Of a stretch of 64,000 nt of DNA, positions 57,773 through 64,000 are shown one piece after another; the stretch's first letter is position 1; every line of letters starts with the position of its first letter. Location of the stretch: contig JACWDC010000005.1 of NCBI GenBank assembly GCA_014654415.1, forward strand, positions 1 to 64,000. The letters are read 5' to 3'. The stretch is from Pelagibacterales bacterium SAG-MED05. Its GTDB lineage: Bacteria; Pseudomonadota; Alphaproteobacteria; Pelagibacterales; Pelagibacteraceae. Position numbers and translations under genes: made by a program. The notes under the pieces were generated by a model. It was not told the origin of the DNA. It ran no database searches and worked only from the letters and a program-made list of their open reading frames with translations.

Positions 57773-58357
57773 ATGAAAATAAAAACATCTATATCAATTC
57801 TCATAGGGTGTTTAGGCATCTTTTTATTTATCATGTTACCAATAATTTTGTCTGTAGAAGATAAAAAAGATGAATATGTCGCATCGATTACTGGGTCATC
57901 ATTTTCTCTTAAAGATGTAAACAATAATATTATTACTGAAAAATCTTTTGAAGGCCAAGCCACAGCTCTCTTTTTTGGTTTTACGAATTGTCCAGATGTT
58001 TGTCCAATGACTCTAAATAAATTGACCTATATCTTAAATGAGCTGGAAAAAGAAAAAAAAAATTTAACAATATTTTTTATTAGCATTGATCCAGAAAGAG
58101 ATACTCCAGAAGTAATGAAAAATTATTTAAGCTCATTTGAAAATAAAATTATTGGCATAACCGGAGAATCAGAAAAAATATTTCTTCTATCAAAATCGTG
58201 GGGTATAAAAAGTGAAAAAATATTCTCTGAAGATGGAAGCTATACGGTAGATCATAGCTCACCGATTATTTTATTAAAGAATGGAAAATATTCTAGTCGT
58301 ATTACTCATCACAATGATATTAAAGAATCTTTAAATATAATTAAGAAAATTTTATAA
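57773..58357 (+). CDS. SCO1/SenC family copper chaperone
   Basis: FFGFTNCPDVCPMTLNKL, FISIDPERDTPEVMKNYL, VDHSSPIILL. Confidence 0.95.
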   Translation: MKIKTSISILIGCLGIFLFIMLPIILSVEDKKDEYVASITGSSFSLKDVNNNIITEKSFEGQATALFFGFTNCPDVCPMTLNKLTYILNELEKEKKNLTIFFISIDPERDTPEVMKNYLSSFENKIIGITGESEKIFLLSKSWGIKSEKIFSEDGSYTVDHSSPIILLKNGKYSSRITHHNDIKESLNIIKKIL

Positions 58358-59077
58358 GTCGTAAGAATAGTTTACTAAAGATAATGCAGAAATTGTAGCG
58401 GTTTCTGTTCTTAAAATATTTTTTGAAAGAGAGAAAGGAATTGTATTACCATTTTCTAAAATTATTTTTCTTTCAGCTGGAGTAAAGTCTCCCTCGGGGC
58501 CAATAAGTATGGTTTTTAAATTATCATTTTTTATATCCTCTTTTTTTAATCCCTTTTTGCAATTTATATCAGCAAAAAAAAGTTTGTTAGTAGGGTTAAG
58601 ATTATTAATAAAATCTTTAAGTTTAGTTATTTTTGATATTTCAGGTGGGTTTAATTGATTTGACTGCTCAGTAGCTTCAATAACTATCTTATTAGCCCTT
58701 TCAAAATTTAATTCTTTAACCTCAGTGCGTTCAGATATAATAGGAATAATTTTAGTCACTCCCAATTCTGTAGCTTTTTGTAAAATAAACTCCATAGGAT
58801 TTTTTTTCACTAAACAAATTGCTAGCTCTGTGCTCGATGATTTTATAGACTCTTTCTCTCTATTTATAAACTTAACCTCAACTCTATCTTTTTCTAAAAA
58901 AACTATTTCACTAGCCCACTCTCCCTCTTTATTAAAAAAGTTTATACTCGAACCACGTTTCAATCTCATAACATTAACCACGTAATGAGTGTGTTCTTTT
59001 GACAATAGAGAAGTGGTGTTTTCAACTATACTATTAGGATAATATAATCTTATGTTGCTCATATATTGTATATACAA
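58352..59077 (-). CDS. rsmE: 16S rRNA (uracil(1498)-N(3))-methyltransferase
   Basis: QKATELGVTKIIPIISERTEVK, LIGPEGDFTPAERKII, LSKNILRTETATISALSLV. Real start may be the internal Met at 59062. Confidence 0.94.
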   Translation of the reverse strand: MYIQYMSNIRLYYPNSIVENTTSLLSKEHTHYVVNVMRLKRGSSINFFNKEGEWASEIVFLEKDRVEVKFINREKESIKSSSTELAICLVKKNPMEFILQKATELGVTKIIPIISERTEVKELNFERANKIVIEATEQSNQLNPPEISKITKLKDFINNLNPTNKLFFADINCKKGLKKEDIKNDNLKTILIGPEGDFTPAERKIILENGNTIPFSLSKNILRTETATISALSLVNYSYDL

Positions 59078-59108
59078 TAAAAATAACTTTTAACTAATTA
59101 TAAAAGAA

Positions 59109-59768
59109 ATGAAAACTAAATCTATAGTCTTTGATGCTTATGGTACATTATTTGATGTTAATTCTGCTGCTGAAAAATGCAAAGATAAAATTGGAGATAA
59201 GTGGGAAGGCTTTGCAAACTTCTGGAGAACAACGCAGCTAGAATATACTTGGCTAAGGAGCTTAATGAAAAGACATAAAGATTTTTGGCAAGTTACAGAA
59301 GATAGTTTAGATAAATCCATGAAAGTTTTTAGGATCGATATTGATATGAAGAACGATCTATTAAATCTTTATAAAGTTTTATCTCCATATCCTGAAGTTA
59401 AAAAAGTTTTAGAAAATTTAAAAAAGAAAAACTTTAAACTTGCTATACTATCAAATGGAACTCCAGCTCTACTAGAGGAATTGGTTAACAGTAATAATTT
59501 AGAAAATTTATTCGATGATCTTTTCTCAATCGAGTCTGTTAAAATTTATAAACCTGACTCTAAAGTTTATGATTTACCGTTACAAAAATATAAAATTAAA
59601 CCTGAAGAAGTTACATTTTTAAGTGCTAATACATGGGATGTTTCTGGTGCTGGAAATTATGGTTATAACTCCATTTGGGTGAATAGAAATAATGCTGTAT
59701 TTGATAACTTAGATTTTAAACCTAAAAATGAAATAAACAATTTAACGCAGTTACTAGAGTTAATTTAA
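59109..59768 (+). CDS. Haloacid dehalogenase type II (L-2-haloacid dehalogenase-like HAD)
   Basis: VFDAYGTLFDV, FWRTTQLEYTWLRSLM, LSNGTP, YKPDSKVY, LSANTWDVSGAGNYGYNSIWVNR. Confidence 0.9.
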   Translation: MKTKSIVFDAYGTLFDVNSAAEKCKDKIGDKWEGFANFWRTTQLEYTWLRSLMKRHKDFWQVTEDSLDKSMKVFRIDIDMKNDLLNLYKVLSPYPEVKKVLENLKKKNFKLAILSNGTPALLEELVNSNNLENLFDDLFSIESVKIYKPDSKVYDLPLQKYKIKPEEVTFLSANTWDVSGAGNYGYNSIWVNRNNAVFDNLDFKPKNEINNLTQLLELI

Positions 59769-59783
59769 AAGTTATTATTTGTA

Positions 59784-60626
59784 ATGACTCAAATTGAAGT
59801 AAAAAAAATTATTAAAGCACTAAATGCTTCGGATGGAGCTGGAGTTAAGTTAAAAAGAAGTATCGGCACTCCAGAAGCAGATTATATAGATCCATTTTTA
59901 ATGCTCGATGAATTTGGATCAGAAAATAAAGACGATTATTTGGCTGGATTTCCCCCTCATCCTCATAGAGGAATAGAAACTGTAACTTATATGTTGCATG
60001 GTGAATTTGAGCATGAAGATAGTACAGGATCAAAAGGTAAGATGACGCCAGGAGATGTTCAATGGATGAAAACTGGGAGAGGTATAATTCATTCCGAAAT
60101 GCCAGTAATGACAGGTGGTAAATTATTAGGTTTCCAGCTCTGGATTAACATGCCAGCAAAGTTAAAAAGAAATAAACCAGAGTATCTTTATATTAAGGGT
60201 AATGAACTTGGTATTCATAAAGATAGTGAAAAAATAGTGAAAGTTATAGCCGGAAAATATGAAAAGGCTGAGGGGCCTCAAACAAGTCACAACGTAGAAC
60301 CAATTTATTTTCACATAGTTTTAAATGAGAAGAAGGAATTTAAATATGAAATACCCGAAGGACATAATTCTTTTATCTATTTGCTAAAAGGTCAATTAAA
60401 AATTGGAGAAAAAGAACATAATAAAACTAATGATTCTAATTTAATTTTACTTGAAAGAGGGAATAAACTTGCTTTAAAGGCAACCCAAAAGACTGAGTTT
60501 CTTTTTATTGCTGGTAAGCCAATTGGTGAACCAATTGCTAGAGGTGGTCCATTCGTCATGAATACAAAAGCTGAAATACTTGAGGCCATTCAAGACTATA
60601 ATAATGGAACATTTGCTAAATATTAA
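59784..60626 (+). CDS. Pirin family protein
   Basis: FLMLDEFGSE, GFPPHPHRGIETVTYMLHGEFEHEDS, GDVQWMKTGRGIIHSEMP. Confidence 0.95.
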   Translation: MTQIEVKKIIKALNASDGAGVKLKRSIGTPEADYIDPFLMLDEFGSENKDDYLAGFPPHPHRGIETVTYMLHGEFEHEDSTGSKGKMTPGDVQWMKTGRGIIHSEMPVMTGGKLLGFQLWINMPAKLKRNKPEYLYIKGNELGIHKDSEKIVKVIAGKYEKAEGPQTSHNVEPIYFHIVLNEKKEFKYEIPEGHNSFIYLLKGQLKIGEKEHNKTNDSNLILLERGNKLALKATQKTEFLFIAGKPIGEPIARGGPFVMNTKAEILEAIQDYNNGTFAKY

Positions 60627-60650
60627 AACTTCAAGTACGTTTCTTCAAAA

Positions 60651-61625
60651 ATGTCTAAATCGATTGTTATAAAAAAAAATGGTGGGCCAGAAGTCTTAGA
60701 GCTTCAAGAAGTCGATGTAAAGTCACCAGGGCCAGATGAAATAAAAGTTACTAATCATGCAATAGGGTTAAACTATATTGATACCTATCATAGATCAGGG
60801 TTATATCCTTTGCCTTTACCTAGCGGTATAGGATTAGAGGCTGCAGGAAAAGTTGATGAAATTGGTTCAAATATTACAGAGTTTAATAAAGGTGATAACA
60901 TTGCTTATGCATCTATGCCTTTAGGAGCGTACTCTCAACAAAGAATAATACCAGCAAAAATTGCGGTAAAAGTTCCAGAATGGATTTCACATAAATTGGC
61001 AGCAACATTAATGACAAAAGGTTTAACAACTAATTATTTATTAACCAAAACTTATAAGCTTAATCCTAATGAAACTATTTTATTTCATGCTGCAGCTGGT
61101 GGCGTTGGTCAAATATTTGCTCAATGGGCTAAAAGCATAGGGGCAACTGTTATTGGTACCGTAGGTTCGGACGAAAAAATTGAAATTGCTAAAGCCAATG
61201 GATACGAGAATGTTATTAACTACTCAAAAAGTGATTTTGCAAAAGAAGTCATGAAATTGACGAATAATAATGGGGTTTCTGCAGTTTTTGATGGAGTTGG
61301 AAAAAATACATTTAAGGGATCTATAGCATGCCTAAAACCAAGAGGTATGATGATAAGTTTTGGAAATGCTTCAGGACCTTTAGAACCTGTAAATGTTTCT
61401 AAAGATATTCAATCTAAAAGTCTTTTTTTAACAAGACCAACTATTGGACATTATTTTACAAACAGAAATGAGATTCAAAAAGGAGCTGACGATATATTTG
61501 AAAAAATAAAGTTTGGAATGATAAAAATAAAAATATTTAAAGAATATAAGTTAGAAGAAGCAAAACAAGCTCATCAAGATTTAGAGTCTAGAAAACTAAC
61601 TGGTCCAGCTATACTAGTTCCATAA
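60651..61625 (+). CDS. qor: Zinc-independent quinone oxidoreductase / MDR family
   Basis: GLNYIDTYHRSGLYPLPLPSGIGLEAAG, HAAAGGVGQIFAQWAKSIGATVIGT. Confidence 0.94.
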   Translation: MSKSIVIKKNGGPEVLELQEVDVKSPGPDEIKVTNHAIGLNYIDTYHRSGLYPLPLPSGIGLEAAGKVDEIGSNITEFNKGDNIAYASMPLGAYSQQRIIPAKIAVKVPEWISHKLAATLMTKGLTTNYLLTKTYKLNPNETILFHAAAGGVGQIFAQWAKSIGATVIGTVGSDEKIEIAKANGYENVINYSKSDFAKEVMKLTNNNGVSAVFDGVGKNTFKGSIACLKPRGMMISFGNASGPLEPVNVSKDIQSKSLFLTRPTIGHYFTNRNEIQKGADDIFEKIKFGMIKIKIFKEYKLEEAKQAHQDLESRKLTGPAILVP

Positions 61626-61888
61626 TGGAAAACGAAGTTGTATCACCTTGTATAAGTATTTGCAAAACTGATCCAGTAACTGGTTTTTGTTATGGATGCG
61701 CAAGAACTAATGATGAAAAAATAATATGGAAAAGGGAAAATACAACAAAAGAATGGAAAAATAAAAACTTAGAGGAAATAGTTTTAAGAATGAAAGGTTG
61801 GCAGCTAGATACTTTTAAAGAATCCTATAAACATAAACTTGATAAAGGTATATCCCTATTTAAAAAAAATCTCTTAGAAACTAAATAA
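61625..61888 (+). CDS. DUF1289 domain protein
   Basis: SPCISICKTDPVTGFCYGCART cysteine pattern. Confidence 0.88.
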   Translation: MENEVVSPCISICKTDPVTGFCYGCARTNDEKIIWKRENTTKEWKNKNLEEIVLRMKGWQLDTFKESYKHKLDKGISLFKKNLLETK

Positions 61889-61889
61889 A

Positions 61890-62300
61890 CTATAAATCTC
61901 TTTTCATTGAGTCCATATCACTTAAATGATACTTCAAGGCTTTATTGGACAGTCTAATTTCTTGTAAAAATAAAAAAATTGAAATAATCATACAGATACA
62001 ACACCCTGCAAAAATAATCCTAGCAAGTTGAGTATTTCCGAGATAAAGCATTAAAACTGTAGACATATTAAAGAGGAATCCAAAAGCTGCAAATCCCATA
62101 GTAAATTTCAATAAGTTTGTCCTATTGTTTAAAACATGCAATTGATTCTCCCATTCGGGAGGCGTGCGTTTTTCAAAAGTATATTGATCATGCAGCCTTC
62201 TAATCAATGCACTCAAGGTATGATATCTATTGCTGTACATGGTCATCATTAAAGGTATAGCTGGAAACATTAAAGCTGCTACTGTGTAATCTATATCCAT
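61890..62300 (-). CDS. DUF2721 family membrane protein
   Basis: FPAIPLMMTMYSNRYHTLSALIRRLH; three TM segments. Confidence 0.75.
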   Translation of the reverse strand: MDIDYTVAALMFPAIPLMMTMYSNRYHTLSALIRRLHDQYTFEKRTPPEWENQLHVLNNRTNLLKFTMGFAAFGFLFNMSTVLMLYLGNTQLARIIFAGCCICMIISIFLFLQEIRLSNKALKYHLSDMDSMKRDL

Positions 62301-62354
62301 ATCGAATCAAATTGATTATGTAGATAGTGTTTGATATTTACAAGTCATATTTTC

Positions 62355-63212
62355 ATGAAACATTTAAAAATATTTATTAATTTAACCAGATTAGGCAAAC
62401 CAATTGGTTTTATGCTTTTATTTTGGCCATGTTCGTGGGGTTTAGTTTATGCATATAATTTAAATCAAGATTTAAATACTTTTTTATATTATTTACTACT
62501 TTTCTTTTTTGGTTCTGTTCTAATGAGAAGTGCTGGTTGTATATTTAATGATATTGTAGATAAAGACCTGGATAAAAAAGTTTGGAGAACAAAACAAAGG
62601 CCTATTGCAGCTGGAAAAATTTCCATAAAAAAATCTTTTTTTTATATAATAATTTTATGTGCTTTTGCCTTTTTGATTTTAATTCAATTTAATTTTCTTA
62701 CTATTGCTCTTGGGCTAGGATCAATGCTTTTAGCTTTTTCTTATCCATTTATGAAAAGAATTACTTATTGGCCTCAACTTTTTTTAGGTTTAACTTTTAA
62801 TTGGGGAATGGTAATGGCTTGGACAGCGGTAAATAGTGATATTTCTGGAGAAATAATTATATTTTATATATCAGCCATATTTTGGACATTGGGCTATGAC
62901 ACCATTTATGGAGTTCAAGATGTAGCAGATGATGAAATAATAGGAATCAAATCTACTGCTATTAAATTTAAAAATAATATAAAATTATTTGTAAGCTCAT
63001 GCTATTTATTAACTTTTTCTCTTATAGCTTATTTATTTAAAGAAAGTATGGGATTTAATATTTTTACTTTATTTTTATTTCTGTTTTTTCTAAGTTTAAT
63101 TTATCAATTAAAAATTTTTAAAAAAGACAACCCTAATAGTTGCTTAAAAGCTTTCAAAATAAATAATTTATCCGGACTATTAATTTTTTTATCTATATTT
63201 TTTAAATCATGA
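62355..63212 (+). CDS. ubiA: 4-hydroxybenzoate octaprenyltransferase
   Basis: RSAGCIFNDIVDKDLDKKVWRTKQRPIAAGKIS, GYDTIYGVQDVADDEIIGIKSTAIKF. Start at ATG 62355 preferred over ORF-track 62331. Confidence 0.95.
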   Translation: MKHLKIFINLTRLGKPIGFMLLFWPCSWGLVYAYNLNQDLNTFLYYLLLFFFGSVLMRSAGCIFNDIVDKDLDKKVWRTKQRPIAAGKISIKKSFFYIIILCAFAFLILIQFNFLTIALGLGSMLLAFSYPFMKRITYWPQLFLGLTFNWGMVMAWTAVNSDISGEIIIFYISAIFWTLGYDTIYGVQDVADDEIIGIKSTAIKFKNNIKLFVSSCYLLTFSLIAYLFKESMGFNIFTLFLFLFFLSLIYQLKIFKKDNPNSCLKAFKINNLSGLLIFLSIFFKS

Positions 63213-64000
63213 AATTTAATGAACTTAAAATTACTTTAAAAAGACTTTATAAAGATTATGTAAAATATCATTTCAAAAGAATCTTGTTGTGTCTTATTTT
63301 GTCAATATTGGTTGGTTTAACTACATCTGCTACTGCATGGTTATTAGATCCGGCAGTAAAAAAGATTTTTATTGATAAAGATTCAACTCTAGCATGGTTA
63401 ATACCGTTGGCTATAATTTTTACTTTTACAGGCAAAGGCTTGTCTCTTTATTTTGCAAGACTAAATATACTAATTGTTGGTCAAAGAATTGCTGGCGAAT
63501 TACAAAAAAAAATTGCAGAAACAATCTTATTTTCAGATGTTCAAACGTTAGACTCTAGGCATTCGGGTAAATATATAGGGAACGTTATGTTCGACTCGGG
63601 ACAAGTTCAAAATTTAGTTAGTACGGGAGTGTTAAACTTAATGAAAGACAGTTTTTCTGCAATTTGTTTAGTTGGAGTTATGTTTTATCAAAACTGGAAA
63701 TTAGCAATTTTCGCTATTTTCATGATTCCTTTAGCGGCAGGTTTAGCAAAGAACTTAGGGAAAAAAATTGGAAAAGCTCAAGGTGAGGCTGGTGAAATAG
63801 TAGGAAATTTAACATCTTTTTTGTCAGATATATTTCGAGGCTCTAGAATGATTAGGATTTATCAAAAAGAAGATACTGAAAATCAAAATGCAACTAAAGT
63901 TATATCTTCTTTGATAGGAAAAAATATTAGAATAGCGAGTATCATGATTAGAGCTACTCCTATTATGGAAACTTTAACAGGATTTATGATAGCGGGATTT
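63209..64000 (+). CDS. ABC exporter permease/ATP-binding protein (MsbA-like), truncated by window end
   Basis: Own translation from ATG at 63209: RLYKDYVKYHFKRILLCLILSILVGLTTSATAWLLDPAVKKIF...FLSDIFRGSRMIRIYQKE; ABC transmembrane domain. Absent from ORF track because no stop lies in the window. Confidence 0.85.
   Translation, partial: MKFNELKITLKRLYKDYVKYHFKRILLCLILSILVGLTTSATAWLLDPAVKKIFIDKDSTLAWLIPLAIIFTFTGKGLSLYFARLNILIVGQRIAGELQKKIAETILFSDVQTLDSRHSGKYIGNVMFDSGQVQNLVSTGVLNLMKDSFSAICLVGVMFYQNWKLAIFAIFMIPLAAGLAKNLGKKIGKAQGEAGEIVGNLTSFLSDIFRGSRMIRIYQKEDTENQNATKVISSLIGKNIRIASIMIRATPIMETLTGFMIAGF

Noticed and set aside
1-64000. CRISPR arrays, transposases, integrases, phage genes, defence islands
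   Set aside because: No regularly spaced repeats and no matching protein motifs; gene content is housekeeping throughout.

Overview
The window is a very AT-rich, almost fully coding stretch of core genome. Gene content, synteny and base composition point to a streamlined marine alphaproteobacterium of the SAR11/Pelagibacterales type; this lineage call is inference. I found no mobile elements, CRISPR arrays, rRNA genes or phage regions. There is one clear tRNA, tRNA-Gln(TTG), on the minus strand. Recognisable blocks are: carAB; uvrB-SDR-folB-uvrC-pgsA; petP/petR-type regulators with a histidine kinase; lgt-midA-pgeF; prs-rplY-pth-ychF; petABC (bc1 complex); hemF-greA; tRNA-Gln-cca; ispE; rnhB-ccrM; mutY <> dciA-dsbA-smc; ATP synthase F0 genes directly followed by retinal biosynthesis genes crtI-crtB-crtY-blh and ispH; thrB/thrC; an aa3-type cytochrome oxidase locus with a second divergent subunit III; SCO; an L-2-haloacid dehalogenase-like gene; pirin; qor; ubiA; and a truncated ABC exporter at the right edge. 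No obviously new multi-gene system (defence, secretion, biosynthetic) is present. The most unusual signals are: an SMC protein that appears to lack the hinge domain; a GANTC-containing inverted repeat directly before the ccrM start codon; a tRNA-Gln whose CCA end lies 6 nt before the start codon of the CCA-adding enzyme; an F0-ATPase/retinal/IspH gene run without detectable gaps; start codons of divergent genes sharing one ATGCAT palindrome; and several convergent gene pairs sharing a TTAA stop.
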